From NCBI GenBank assembly GCA_030407315.1, contig JALQPE010002288.1:32489-96488 (forward strand): 64,000 nt of DNA, in the 5' to 3' direction. How positions within the stretch are numbered: the stretch's first letter is position 1; every line of letters begins with the position of its first letter. The position numbers were made by a program, and so were the translations under genes. Origin of the DNA: Asparagopsis taxiformis. Taxonomy: Eukaryota; Rhodophyta; Florideophyceae; Bonnemaisoniales; Bonnemaisoniaceae. The notes under the pieces were generated by a model. The model had not been told where the DNA came from, made no database searches, and saw only the letters and a list, made by a program, of their open reading frames with translations. Below are positions 29,597-40,039 of the stretch, one piece after another.

Positions 29597-31372
29597 CTAC
29601 AGTGACTCGATCTGGCAGACATCGATGTCGTCTACAGAGTTGTGACCGTGGATAGTGAATGACTCGGGGTCTTCTCCGCTGTCCGAGTTATATGATTCAA
29701 TTCCACTATCATCATTGTCCATGAGGTTCTTGAATTGGAGTGAAGTCATCCGCAATACGCGCTCCAAAGTATTTTTCCTGGTGTACTCTCCAGGAATGAG
29801 ATCTGACACTCTAATCTGTGCCATTGAACCACTATCTCCAACGTTCTCTGCAACTGGCGTTGAGCTACTTGGTTCAACGTTCTCCCCAGACCATTCATTG
29901 GTCATAACGAGCTCCATGATCATGTGGCGAAACACCAGCGCTACCGAATAGGTTGTCTGGAGAGCCATCGGAGAAGAACCCAGGAAATCTTCCTTCCTTT
30001 GTCCTTGTACGTATGCTACGAGAAAATTGAAAGCAACTTCCATTATGTTCACCGTTCTAGTCATTGTAGCATCCTTCAGTTCGGCATCTTTCTTCACTTT
30101 CATTCCTGCGCATTCGGCAACTTTCACATCATATGATACAGAGAGATGGCATTCCTTACGTGATCGCATGAAATGTGCTGCTGTTGTTTTGTTCTCAGCG
30201 CATTCCTGGACACTGCGTCCCACTCTCGTTTCCGGCACGTTGGATGGACACATTATACATTCTTCCGGGAACTTCAGCTCAATTTTTGGTTTGTTATAAG
30301 ACCCTTGCAACCACTCACAACATGTCCAGGGAGAAAGAAGGAATCCGATATCCTCAAAGAATTGACATTTGGACCGATCCCTGGCTTTTCGCAAGAATTC
30401 TGTAACGCGGCTGTAAAGTCCTGATGACAAAAACATAGCAACGCCATCGTTCCCCTCTAGTTCCTCGGAAGTGCTCGACTTGCGAGTATTCTCCGCATAT
30501 TGCCTCGCGTACTTCATACATTTCGAGTTTATATATCCTTGCCTCAGCCATTCTGGGACGTGTCTTGTTGCAGCCTCCGAGTTCCCAGTTCCAGTCTGTG
30601 TGCAGGGCCTTCCTCCATTTCTATTTACACCATATAAATCTTCACAGTACGCAACGATCTTCTTCACCAAGAAAAAGCGAAAGTTACAATGTGCCAAACC
30701 AAGACCCTTCCGCAAATTACTCTTAGCCATGTTCCCACGAAGCCCATACATGATTATGCAAATCAACTTGGAGTAGAAGTTTTCATTCTCCTTTCCTCTG
30801 GAGGCAGTCCTGAAGAATGTGCAGACAGCCTCCATGGTCACGGTAGAAATGTTTTGAACATGGAATACAGCGTCCAGTTCTGTCCGCAATGTCGGATTGG
30901 AGCATTCTACGGAGCGCATTACCTGTTTGGGAGCAGACGAATTCTTCCTCAAACTTACTGGCGTCCTTGCATTGTTTGCTGCCATGGTAACGTGAACATC
31001 TCCATTGAAACGCTTCAAACTATCATGGAGCTCGCTCACTTGCCCATGAAGTGTGGCTAGTTGTTCTCCTGTTCTGCGCATGTGGCTTTGGAATTCCTTC
31101 TTCATACTTTCCACTGCAGCAGACAGCATCACCCGGATGCTTTCAGAGTAGGCTACGGAAGGCTCCGCTGTAGCTTCTTCTTGAGACGGGTTCTCTTCTG
31201 CTTGGACTGTATCTGGTTCCCTCATTTGTATTACTGGAGACGATTCAATGTCACCATTATCATCTCTACGAGGACCACTTGAACGTCTGCCGCTGCTTGG
31301 CCTTTTCAGTTTCTTGCCCAATGGCTCTTGGTTTCGGTTGGTGACTCTGCGTCGTATATTGGATCGCTGCAT
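29597..31372 (-). CDS. Coiled-coil transposon protein, element B copy
   Basis: The protein has 591 residues from ATG 31372. The N-terminus is basic (MQRSNIRRRVTNRNQEPLGK), followed by an acidic linker and a coiled coil of about 45 residues (SIRVMLSAAVESMKKEF onward, residues 75-125). The core contains VTEFLRKARDRSKCQFFEDIGF and later TRTVNIMEVAFNFLVAYVQ. Both segments are shared with the split protein of element A (11653-13041 plus 33726-33860). The C-terminus is acidic (DDSGIESYNSDSGEDPES). No known domain is recognised. Being conserved in three elements next to the Tudor-like or transposase genes suggests a structural or DNA-binding role in transposition. Confidence 0.75.
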   Translation of the reverse strand: MQRSNIRRRVTNRNQEPLGKKLKRPSSGRRSSGPRRDDNGDIESSPVIQMREPDTVQAEENPSQEEATAEPSVAYSESIRVMLSAAVESMKKEFQSHMRRTGEQLATLHGQVSELHDSLKRFNGDVHVTMAANNARTPVSLRKNSSAPKQVMRSVECSNPTLRTELDAVFHVQNISTVTMEAVCTFFRTASRGKENENFYSKLICIIMYGLRGNMAKSNLRKGLGLAHCNFRFFLVKKIVAYCEDLYGVNRNGGRPCTQTGTGNSEAATRHVPEWLRQGYINSKCMKYARQYAENTRKSSTSEELEGNDGVAMFLSSGLYSRVTEFLRKARDRSKCQFFEDIGFLLSPWTCCEWLQGSYNKPKIELKFPEECIMCPSNVPETRVGRSVQECAENKTTAAHFMRSRKECHLSVSYDVKVAECAGMKVKKDAELKDATMTRTVNIMEVAFNFLVAYVQGQRKEDFLGSSPMALQTTYSVALVFRHMIMELVMTNEWSGENVEPSSSTPVAENVGDSGSMAQIRVSDLIPGEYTRKNTLERVLRMTSLQFKNLMDNDDSGIESYNSDSGEDPESFTIHGHNSVDDIDVCQIESL

Positions 31373-32752
31373 AATGCACCTTGGAACAGTGTGATACTAC
31401 CAGGCAAGGTTTGTCGTAGCGATCCAGGATCGGCGTTTCGCTGCCTTCAGGATCACTGGAGACCGGTGCAAAACTATGAACCTCTGTGCCTCTCAGCAAT
31501 TATCAACGCCTAAAAATCGTGATCCTCACCTATCCGTCGTGGAACCACTACAATACTGCATCACAAATAAGGCTTTTCCTATACAGTGATTTATAAGGCC
31601 AACTAGACACGACTTCAGCTCCACCTCACCCTACCTGCCACTCGTTTCGCCCCCTACATCTTCCTAATCATCGGTCGCATGACTAGTGACCACCTTATGT
31701 CATTCTGTCAGTAGTTCAGCAACACATCAGTCGCATAACCACTGACCGCTGTTATGTCGTGCTGTAAAACGGTCATGTCGATGGTTTGGCTGCCAGCGCA
31801 GGGAGAAGCCCTAAATCAAAATTTCTCCCATATTTTCTGGTGGCCGTAGTGCGATCTCTGCAGCCAGTTCATCAGTGAGCCATTGCTGTCACTGGTTTCA
31901 CTACCGCTGACCATAACACGAGTAGTATACTGTGTCCTGGCTCCACGTGTGGTCATCGGCCGCACGACCTTCGGTACAACATAACAGTGAGTTGATGTCA
32001 TAGACAGTACAGCGTGTAATACACCGCACAATCGCACATGTCGCACTGCAGCGGCACAATGACATCAACACTCAGCGGCCACAACCGTCACATTCGATCA
32101 TGTGACGCAACCGGTGCGCGCACTGAGATGCACTCCTTGCCAGAACAAATGTTCCAAACATTTCGCCTCGGCGAAGTTATCGCGTACAAAAAGTTGGTAT
32201 GCAATCCACGCGACGGCTCGGAAAACTATTCCAATGTGCACACACGCACGCTCTCTTCCTGCGTACATGCAGGAAGCGGGCACCCACTACCACGACCACC
32301 CACAACCTTCTTGCAGATGACGACTACTAGCGATAGACGATACTGCGCTAGTATCGCAGTGTCGTCCATCGCCACAACGCCGCGGATCACATATCGGCAA
32401 CTGCATCGATCGCACGCGAGTCATGTCGCAGCTTGCGGTGAGTGTGCACGCCGCACTGAATCGCCGTGCGAACTTCCATCATCCAACATTTCGTTGATGA
32501 GTTCACAATTATCAACTGGCACATGCAGACAGCGCATACATTTCGTGTAGCAGTCTCATCCTCACAACAACCTCCTGTTTCTCAACTATTGTTTGTTCCA
32601 CATGCCGAAAATATACTTGCGCCCAGCGCGAGACCAGTACCGCGTCGGAGTGCGTGCGGATGCTACCAAGCTTCCTCGATGCATGCTATCTTTTCCTACC
32701 ATCTTTTGTCTCTCTGAAGGCTGCGCGAATGCAAATCATAGCGGTCTGCGCG

Positions 32753-33005
32753 TTAACGCTGAAGCTGGGCTTGAATTTGGTCACGTTCCTTCTGGAGAGC
32801 GGCGTTGTCCGTTTCATGAGTGTTGGAAACGTCATCTGGGAGGTTACGGGTATTGGAAGCGGTACCAGGATTTTTGTTCTGCAGTTCAGCATGCTCCTCG
32901 CGCAAATTGTTGTCCCAAGTGGCGAGTCGGTTGTAGGCCGACTTAATCTTTGTGGCATTTCAGCTCACCGTTTCCAGATTAACCTCTTCTGCATCATCGC
33001 ATCTA
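32753..33005 (-). pseudogene. Remnant of a coiled-coil protein gene
   Basis: On the minus strand, bases 32958-32753 encode an open, strongly protein-like stretch without ATG: KIKSAYNRLATWDNNLREEH, later AALQKERDQIQAQLQR, then a stop at 32753-32755. One in-frame TGA at 32959-32961 separates it from an upstream piece DDAEEVNLETVS. The heptad-like spacing suggests a coiled coil. It may be a fragment of the coiled-coil family found elsewhere in the window, but I could not align it convincingly. Confidence 0.4.
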
Positions 33006-33389
33006 ACTTTGGTACAGTCTCACTGGCGAAGCGCCACATCTTCAATGAGTATCCCTCCATGCCGCTGTGTCCCGGTAGTAAAAGAAACTGAGATCGATTA
33101 AAAGGGGTCTTGTTTGTTCTTGGCCGTGTGATACTCAAATCTTCAGCACTACTTTACCTCCTGTATTGTCTTTACCCCATATCTTCCACCTTCGCACGGC
33201 TAAGCCCAGTTCCTCCTTCGCTGTCCATCCGCTTCTTCGCCTCTACAATCGCATCAACTATCTCTTCGACTGCTCTCCTCTGGTTGCCACACCAGTGACC
33301 AGAGCTTCATCCAGAAATTTCAGTTCGTGCTTTAGACTGAGTTCGGTTTAGACCGATCAATTCGTAGTAGCATTGACCCGGAACAACAC

Positions 33390-33715
33390 TGATTTAAATC
33401 TTTGGAACGGTTTACACTGTTCCGTATGTGAGTAGTTCACCATCTCGGTTACCACATTTACCGTTCTATGTTCAATGAATACTATTTTCACCGTTTCTCA
33501 GGACACTATTTACTGTTCTTTCGTAGATCAGTACATTCAAATCTCCAGAACAATATATACCGCTCTCAAATCAGTGTATTTGGAGGAAGAACAGTGCATT
33601 CACTGTTCATGGCGCACTACACACTGTCCTGAGACGATGTTGTTACTGTTTCTTCTGAAGAACACTAGAAATACTGTTCTGAAACACTATTTTTACTGTT
33701 CTGGAACCTTCATGC
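33390..33715. repeat. Right subterminal ACTGTTC array of element B
   Basis: At least ten ACTGTTC / GAACAGT half-sites, for example TTTTACTGTTCTGGAACC just inside the right end. Orientation is predominantly inverted to the left array at 13060-14380, as expected for the two ends of one transposon. Confidence 0.8.
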
Positions 33716-33725
33716 CCTCCTAGTG

Positions 33726-33860
33726 GGACGTTCGATCATCGTCGATTTCATCCATCCTCTCCCCAATACGACGAACTTCCCCAGTCACTGTCCTGAATCC
33801 CTCTCGAATAATCCCTGCTAGGCAGTCATTTGGATTTTCCTCACGACGCTGAGATTCCAT
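33726..33860 (-). pseudogene. Severed 5' part of the element A coiled-coil gene
   Basis: Exactly 45 open codons from ATG 33860 to the edge of element B at 33726, starting MESQRREENPNDCLAG and ending GERMDEIDDDRTS, with helical coiled-coil character. It has the same strand as the 454-residue ORF on the other side of element B. If the GG duplication is counted once, the next codons come from 13041 downward and continue RQQIEKLMSRVEF in the same frame with no stop. It is therefore the first exon-like piece of a gene cut by transposition. Confidence 0.75.
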
Positions 33861-34558
33861 CTTCCGTCAAACTTCGCCTTCGCCTCTCGTTCCAATCGCA
33901 GAGTGTCACTCCAAACGCTTTTCCTGCAACGAGAATGCTAGCAATAGTAACAAATAATGCCAACTACTCTACTCATATCCTCGGAAAACGACCGATTTTC
34001 TCCTACCTTTTTTGTAACGGTCATTTCTATGTGACCATGCATCCTCTACACTTCTCACTACTAGTAGCTTCAGAATAGTTTCCTCTCTTCTCTACTTGAA
34101 CTCACATGCGAACACATTGTACAACCCTATCCTGGACAACTATTGCAACATTGAATCTCAGAAAATACCAATCACCAATTACTATCAAGGCAGTACTTGC
34201 AGGCAGTACAATTCACTGCCGGAGCCAGTATATTTTACTGCCTGATTCTAATGCCAGGTCATTTGCCAGGGCAGTACTGTACGGCAGTACATTCCATTGC
34301 AGAAATCATCAAAAATCACTGCATTGCACTACTGCCCTGTGGTACCAGCAAAAATTACTAGAATTTGCTATCGTACAGTACTGCATTCTGCTACATACCG
34401 TACTGCCAGGAAATTTTGTATTTTACTGCCTGCGGCACTAGAACTGAAAAAATTAAAATAGTAATTTTACTGCCTCAGGCACTACATTGCTCAGGCAGTG
34501 ATTTTTACTGCCTCAGGCAGTAAATTTACTACATTTTTTTATCTCAAACTCAGTAGTG
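33861..34558. repeat. Right end of element A with ACTGCC/GGCAGT array
   Basis: Upstream of the severed 5' piece there is a gene-free stretch. From 34180 to 34530 it holds at least a dozen ACTGCC / GGCAGT half-sites, including the palindromes TTACTGCCTCAGGCAGTAA near 34507. The element probably ends at 34558 (CAGTAGTG). Confidence 0.65.
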
Positions 34559-37500
34559 TAGCTCGTCCGTTTTGTCGTGCATCGTGCACCTGGGCATACG
34601 TAATGCTCGCCCTCTACGCCGTTGCGTAATTTCGTTTATTCGCCTTGCGCACCAGACGGGGACGCGATTGACGAAGTCGTTTCGCATGCCCGCGGGCGTT
34701 TGAGGCTGCTACTTGAGCCAGTTTTTCGTCGGCTCGTTGCCTTCAGCTGTGCCGTTTACGTTGGCTACCAGCTTGTACGCCGTCGCGTATTCGTTTTTCG
34801 TTTCGCGGGATCGACTGTGGGGGTTAAGGCACAACTTGGGAGAAGGTGTTCCGGTCGAAGGTGCCTCCGAATCCCTGAGGTGGGGAGCGGAGGGTAGTTT
34901 ATATAGACTAGGAGGTAGCTCTAGGAGGGGTAAAATGAAGGGTAACTACGAGGAGCTACGAGGAGTAGGTATCGGGAGATCAACCAATAGGAGAGGAGAA
35001 TGGGAGATATTGTTGGTGGTGGCGGATCTGGAAACGGTCATGAGGAGAGTGTGACACGGAGGGCCACATGTAAGAGACCAGCAATGGCACACGTGTAAGA
35101 GGTTGGCAGGAACCCCTGACACGTGGAAACCTGGAGCCAGGCGCGACCGGGCCCCGCAGGGCGGCTTACAGTGTAAGCCTGTGTTTCTTACATGCAAGCT
35201 TACAGTTGAAATTTCATTGAAAAACGAGGTTTCCGTCAGTTACAGTTGTAAGTTACCTGTCATACGGGCGTATGGGTGTAAGTAACCCTGTAAGTGGGGC
35301 GAAAGTGGCTGAAAAAGCCATGTAATCTTGTAAGTAACCGTGGCAGTCACATGACAGGTGTTGTAAGTGTATCATAACATGTAAGTAGCCTGCTCAAGTG
35401 TCTCCTAGGTGGTGTAAGGTATATGGAAAGCTGTAAGTAGCCTCGTAGGAGTGGTTACTGTAAGCTTCCCTTGTAGTTGGGAGCTTTGGTCTCTGTGGAA
35501 TGTTATTATCTTATCGGTTGGTCGGGGTATGGCGTTGTAAGAACAGGAATCTAGTGTTTACCATGAGGTCTAGAGGACTGATCCCTTACATCGACCCGTC
35601 GGGGTACGTCGTTATCGTTACCGACGTCCGCGTACGCGCTCGTATCCTGGCCGACGTGGCCGATGGCGCGCGCGCGTCTGAATGCGAACGGAGTTTAAGC
35701 CTCGTCGGCTTACTCGTTTACCGCGCGGACGTGCGCGTGTTAATCTACGTGACCGTACGTGGTCAACCCCTTTCGGGTTCGCTCGCATCGTTATAGGTAG
35801 CCGCGGGCACGTTGTTATTGCGCGTCAATCGTTATGGCCGCGTGGCAGGACACCGTTGTGTCGTTTCGTGGTTGCCGTACGTGGCTACCGTGTTCGGTGT
35901 CGTGCCTCACGATGGCGATAACGGTTCGCCGTCACATCGCATTCGAGACGTCAGCGTCTTCGTTCGCCGTCCGTCGATGCGGCCTCGTTGGCTCGTTCGT
36001 TTCGCACGTTTTTCGCGCGCGTTTCGTGCGCTGAGACCCGTTGGTCTCGTTCGCCAGCTAGCGTATAGCTTCATTCCGCTTCGTGCGTGAAGTTTCGTAA
36101 TGAGGCCGTTGCCATCTTCGTTGGGGACGCGTCCGTCCTACGTGGTTCCTCCGCCTTCCGGCGTTACGTTGCCGTTAGCTCGCGAGCTGTTGGCGTTGAC
36201 CTCGTTGGTCGATGCGACTCGTTGTCAGCGGTTGTCTACGGGGACGTACGATGGCTCACACGTCATGCCAAAATTACGAAATTTTCGGGGCACGCGTGCC
36301 CCGAGATTTGGCCAGGTTAGCGCGCTGTAATCGGCCCGATTTTTCGTACCGTGCGTCCATGGCCCGCTGGCCCTATAATAATTTTCGCGCGAAAAATCTG
36401 ACGTGATATCCGTCCGTGGCCCGTGATGTTGTCATCGATGCCTGTGGGACGGACAACACTGTCGAGCCAGTCGTGGCTCTTCACATCGTGTGAATCGCCC
36501 GCGCGTGGACTCGTCCAAATTTTCGTTGGCGCTCGTGCCTCTACCAACGTATGGTGTCGAAAAAAGAAAAGAGCGACGGCTCTAGCACGCATCACGCCCC
36601 CCAACGCAAGGGTGGACGTCCCGGCCACTCGTTATGCCTTCGCTTCTCGTTCGTGCGGCTCGTCGCCTTCGTTTGTTGCAACGTGCAACGTCGCGTACGC
36701 GTTCGCTGAACTCAACGCTCGTGTGCGTTTGCGGAGGCCGTCGTGGCCTTTCACGTTGTTGCTCGTCGCACGCGTGCGAAGTATCGAGAGACGCTCTCTT
36801 CAAATACGTTCCGGCGGGGCTCCCACGTAGGGTTACGATACCCGACCCACTTCATGAGGAAGTCTAGGGTGCCGTCGTCGTTTACGCGATGGTTGAGTAG
36901 GTCTGTCGTACCGCCTGGCGGTCCTCCCAATCTGAGCGTGTCGCTTCCCTATTGGGTACCCACTTAGGGGATGTGCCAATCACAAGGCACCAGCCAACTG
37001 GGCGTGTTTCCTGTAATTGGGACAAGCGCAAGGCTGCAAATACCCCACTCGGGCCTATCGGCCCCGGCCAAGACTCCACAAGGGGCAAATTTTAACTTAG
37101 GCTGATCAGCCATACATTACAATGTAAGCCTATTGGCAATAACCTCGCGGGTAGGCGGGCGCCAGTAATTGGGTTCTGATTGGTCACTAACTGGATATTT
37201 ATTCCTAACCACTAACCCTAGCTTACAGTAGACTTAGTATAAAACTGCCACTGGAATAGCCAGTAGGCACGGTTTCTAGAGTAACGTAAACTCAAGTGGA
37301 ATTACGACCCATTGGAACAGTGTTTGCATACCTAGTGTTTAACCCTCTCAGGGACAACCTTAGGGTTAGCTAACAGCTCGACGGATTACGTCACTCGCTC
37401 CATCTATACGCACCTAGCGTGAGCATTCCTATTCGCCTAACCCCTTCCGGGTAGCGACCCCTTCTCTCATACGAGACTTCCCGCTGGGTATACTATAAGG

Positions 37501-37664
37501 TTCATCTGCTCTACCACTTCCTCTACCGAGGCTCGGGACACCTGTCGGGTGGTTTGCCGCTCTAGCGGATTTTCTACCTGCTACATTGGTCTCTCGACCT
37601 AGAACCTTGTACCCTCGGGTAACTCTCTTTGAGAGAACTTCCCCCTTCTCATATCACTCCCACG
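34559..37664. other. Retrotransposon leader / probable 5' LTR, with TGTAAG repeats and CpG-rich part
   Basis: No gene is recognised. From 35165 to 35470 the hexamer TGTAAG (or CTTACA) recurs about a dozen times at 15-40 bp spacing, looking like an enhancer array. From 35560 to 36850 the sequence is CpG-rich (many CGTT, GCGCGC), unlike the flanks, and gives only short ORFs on both strands. From 37120 to 37640 it is more AT-rich and leads into gag. Confidence 0.45.
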
Positions 37665-39590
37665 ATGCCTCGTAACCCTACAACAGGACCCTCTAGTGAG
37701 GACATAGCGCCTGCTAGTGACTTATCCGATTCGGATCTGATCGCCGAAGAAGGTGTGGTGATCAACACCCTACAAGATCGGGCTGACCGGATCTTCAACG
37801 AACGGTTGGAAGAGTTCAAGGCTGAATTCCGCACCGTCGTCGAGAAGACTGTTCAAGACCGCAGGGCAGAGATCATAGACGCCACGGTCGAAACCGTAAT
37901 GGAATTGGTCGAGCCAAAATTGCTGGCCGCCAGCCGAGAAGCCACCCAAGATCGGGACGCCGAGTTCTTAGCGGAAACCTGGATGCAGGTCAAAGCCGAA
38001 TTCGCTAAACGCGTATCCCGTTTGGAAACTCGTCTGGAGGAGCTCTCGATTCACGGCTTTAATTCCAGTCCGTTAGGACAACAGGAGTTACCTTCGCGCC
38101 GCACCCGATCGGCTGACTCCCCCGACCCTACACCCAGTAGGGAGGAAGAAGAAGATCCCCGATTGGATCAAGTCGCAGAAGCGACCCGACACCTGTCCGA
38201 CCGTGTTGACGCCCTCGCTGAGTCGCTATCCCAGACAGGGAACATCTCTCGCACGAGACAACACTCCCGTGCCACCGGAATCGAACCGGAAAACCCCTCG
38301 TGGGACGATGAGGAAGGACCTCTTGAAGAAGGCTTAGTACCCCTGAAGGCTCGCGAACCTGCATTCGACCAGGTGGTCTCCTATCGGTACTACCGACTCA
38401 AGAACAAGTCCTTAACGACCGACACCCCAATGGGGAAACCACGAAGCTTATACAAGCTAACGGAGAAGATCCGTAATTTTAATGCGTCACTAACGCCGTT
38501 CGATGGTACGGAACCTATCGACATCCTCCGGTTCCTCGCGGAATTTCAAGATGCATGTGATTCATGCGGAGTCTCGGAAGGAGAAGCTACCAAGTTACTC
38601 AAGTATTTCCTAGAAGGAGAACCTCAACGGTTTGTCGCCGCTGAGGCGCGAAAGCGCAAGCTTCTCAACCACCTGCATCAGCAGATCACTTGGCCTCAAG
38701 CCGTTAACGCCCTTCTGGCTCGCTATGCGACGGACAACGTCTTGGCGGACGCCTATGATGCGGTGACGCGTATTCGGCAAGGCCCGGATGAAGATGAAGC
38801 TATGTACGCAGACAGACTGCAGGACGCTGCCCTCCTGTGTGCGAACGTCTTCTCGGAAAGAGACTTGGTCAACTACTACCTCAAGGGCCTACGCCCAGAG
38901 GTTAAGCACACCGTCAAGGTTACAATCGGCCGCTCCGGCGGAGAAGACTTTCTCGCTGTCCGTAACCTTGCTCAAGGACTCGGGGACTCTCTACGAGCTT
39001 CGCTACCTGCAAAGCCAAAGGCTTACCCTACCCGGGAAATTGCCGATCGCAAACGCAAAGCGATGCTCGCCACCGTACCCGGGGAGCCGTCCGCGACACC
39101 GCGGACCCCACCGCCGACTTTACCTATCCCTTCTGGGAATTCAATGGGTGCTCCAATGCAGGCCCCTACCCTAACGGGAGAACATCTTAAGCTCGCTGAG
39201 TCTATGATCCCCGAGGGGGCTGTTACCTGGAGATGCTCTGGCTGTCGCCAACCGGGGCACGTGCTATACACTTGCCCTTACCTACCGCCCTCTGTGGGAA
39301 CCTACTTCGCCTTTGCGAACTACGCTTACCAACAAGAACCGGAGGAGGTCATGCGCCGCCAACAGCGCCAGTCCGACCGGTTCAACCGAAAAAGGGATTA
39401 CCCTAAGGCCGTTCTCCAACGGACAAACCCTCCAACACGCATGGTTGCGTTCGCCGATGACGAAAATCATCCCAAACCGGGCCCTCTGAGGCGAGACGTT
39501 TTAGAATGTAACGGATCTTCCGTAACGGCTCAAGATGTTGCCGACGCCTTAGAAACCTCCGACGACTCCGAACCGTCGTCGGAAAACTAG
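37665..39590 (+). CDS. Retrotransposon Gag protein with CCHC zinc knuckle
   Basis: The protein has 641 residues from ATG 37665 (an upstream TTG is ignored). The N-terminal 200 residues are charged and partly coiled coil (ERLEEFKAEFRTVVEK..). Residues about 290-460 form the capsid-like retrotransposon gag domain: PFDGTEPIDILRFLAEFQDA, then YFLEGEPQRFV, ITWPQAVNALLARYA and YADRLQDAALLC. Near 535-550 there is a zinc knuckle CSGCRQPGHVLYTC (C-x2-C-x4-H-x4-C). The tail is acidic. It would form the virus-like particle and bind RNA. The ORF is intact, but pol behind it is broken. Confidence 0.85.
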   Translation: MPRNPTTGPSSEDIAPASDLSDSDLIAEEGVVINTLQDRADRIFNERLEEFKAEFRTVVEKTVQDRRAEIIDATVETVMELVEPKLLAASREATQDRDAEFLAETWMQVKAEFAKRVSRLETRLEELSIHGFNSSPLGQQELPSRRTRSADSPDPTPSREEEEDPRLDQVAEATRHLSDRVDALAESLSQTGNISRTRQHSRATGIEPENPSWDDEEGPLEEGLVPLKAREPAFDQVVSYRYYRLKNKSLTTDTPMGKPRSLYKLTEKIRNFNASLTPFDGTEPIDILRFLAEFQDACDSCGVSEGEATKLLKYFLEGEPQRFVAAEARKRKLLNHLHQQITWPQAVNALLARYATDNVLADAYDAVTRIRQGPDEDEAMYADRLQDAALLCANVFSERDLVNYYLKGLRPEVKHTVKVTIGRSGGEDFLAVRNLAQGLGDSLRASLPAKPKAYPTREIADRKRKAMLATVPGEPSATPRTPPPTLPIPSGNSMGAPMQAPTLTGEHLKLAESMIPEGAVTWRCSGCRQPGHVLYTCPYLPPSVGTYFAFANYAYQQEPEEVMRRQQRQSDRFNRKRDYPKAVLQRTNPPTRMVAFADDENHPKPGPLRRDVLECNGSSVTAQDVADALETSDDSEPSSEN

Positions 39591-40010
39591 CGACGGGGAG
39601 TGAGGTGTCGCACTCCCGTCAGGAGGTGGAGCGATTACGCTATTCAGTGGACATCTCACCACGGCCACCTCCACAGGCAAAGGTCTATCCCTTCGGGGGA
39701 CAACTGCCTTGCCAGACACCAAACCACTCGGGCTCCCCCACAGGGACTCGAACAAAAAGCCGAGAGCCTCATGCTTGCTTAAGACCGCCCATTACGTAGT
39801 AATGGGATCCATCGGACTCGATCCGTCAGTCCTCACGCCTATGCGTATGGTGATGGACACCGGGTCCGGACCATCGGTCATCCACGAAAAGAGCTTACCC
39901 AGCAACTGGGAACAGTTTCAAGTCCCGACGGGAAAAGTTCCACAATTGGCCGATGCCAACGGCAACCCTCTGCGGATAACTGGCAAGATCAAACTGACTC
40001 TACAGTTACA
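39591..40010 (+). pseudogene. Broken protease/pol start of the retrotransposon
   Basis: Two successive frames look coding: first SRQEVERLRYSVDISPRPPP (about 39610-39720), then, in another frame from about 39709, an aspartic protease segment with MVMDTGSGPSVIHEKSL and LADANGNPLRITGKIKLTLQL. The DTGSG motif marks a retropepsin active site. The frame shift between the two parts and the abrupt end near 40010, where an unrelated array begins, show a truncated, non-functional pol. ORF track-like extensions past 40010 are read-through into the array. Confidence 0.65.
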
Positions 40011-40039
40011 CAGCATGAGCAAAAATGGCTATTTTTCCA

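Larger units (their letters stand above)
13044..33725. mobile_element. Element B: 20.7-kb CACTA-type transposon inserted in a gene of element A
   Basis: Left end CACTAGGAAGGCACGAA at 13044; right end, read inverted, CACTAGGAGGGCATGAA ending at 33725. The 17-bp terminal repeats have two mismatches and are followed inside by GAACAGT-rich arrays in opposite orientation. The flanks show a GG duplication (13042-13043 and 33726-33727). Removing B and one GG restores the reading frame of the interrupted coiled-coil gene, which independently supports the ends. Contents: Tnp2-like transposase (-), SF1 helicase (-), Tudor-like gene (+) and coiled-coil gene (-), with several tandem arrays between them. 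CACTA-type ends fit the transposase family; a 2-bp duplication is shorter than the 3 bp of plant CACTA elements and is reported for the Mirage branch of the CMC superfamily. Confidence 0.85.
31373..33725. other. Right end of element B: palindrome arrays, hairpin and gene remnant
   Basis: From 31660 to 31985 there are dispersed GGTCGCATGAC / CGCATAACCACTGACC palindromic half-sites, upstream of the coiled-coil gene. A hairpin lies at 32330-32372 (18-base arms GCGATAGACGATACTGCG and complement, two mismatches). Nearby are other short palindromes such as TTCGCCTCGGCGAA (about 32160). A coiled-coil gene remnant lies at 32753-33005 and the right GAACAGT array at 33390-33715. Plus-strand ORFs at 32038-33091 look random. 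Confidence 0.5.
2015..34558. mobile_element. Element A: giant DNA transposon carrying dioxygenase-like and ParB-methyltransferase-SET genes (tentative bounds)
   Basis: The proposed ends are CACTACTT at 2015 and the inverted CACTACTG ending at 34558. Each lies just outside an array of short palindromes (2022-2745, ACTGTCT/AGACAGT type; 34180-34530, ACTGCC/GGCAGT type). The left array also contains ACTGCCC and GGGCAGC, so the two arrays look like ends of one element. Contents: dioxygenase-like gene (+), ParB-methyltransferase-SET (-), Tudor-like gene (+) and a coiled-coil gene (-) that is split by element B. Without B it would be about 11.9 kb. Flanking dinucleotides (GA and TA) do not form a target-site duplication, so the exact ends are uncertain. 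No transposase of its own is visible. Confidence 0.4.
34559..40010 (+). mobile_element. Truncated LTR retrotransposon (gag plus protease start)
   Basis: It has a gag ORF with a zinc knuckle and the beginning of a pol frame with a retropepsin DTGSG motif. Reverse transcriptase, RNase H and integrase are missing because the sequence breaks into an unrelated palindrome array near 40010. The 3-kb leader (34559-37664) may contain the 5' LTR, but no second LTR copy is present to define it. The left edge lies beside the presumed end of element A and is not fixed. Gag-protease type is compatible with Ty3/gypsy-like elements; without pol this stays uncertain. Confidence 0.55.

Noticed and set aside
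32038..33091. Plus-strand ORFs of 170, 117 and 145 codons
   Set aside because: The protein-like signal in this region is on the minus strand (coiled-coil remnant); plus-strand peptides look random.
2015..34558. A 2-bp target-site duplication for element A
   Set aside because: Flanks are GA and TA, so no duplication is supported; ends are given as tentative only.
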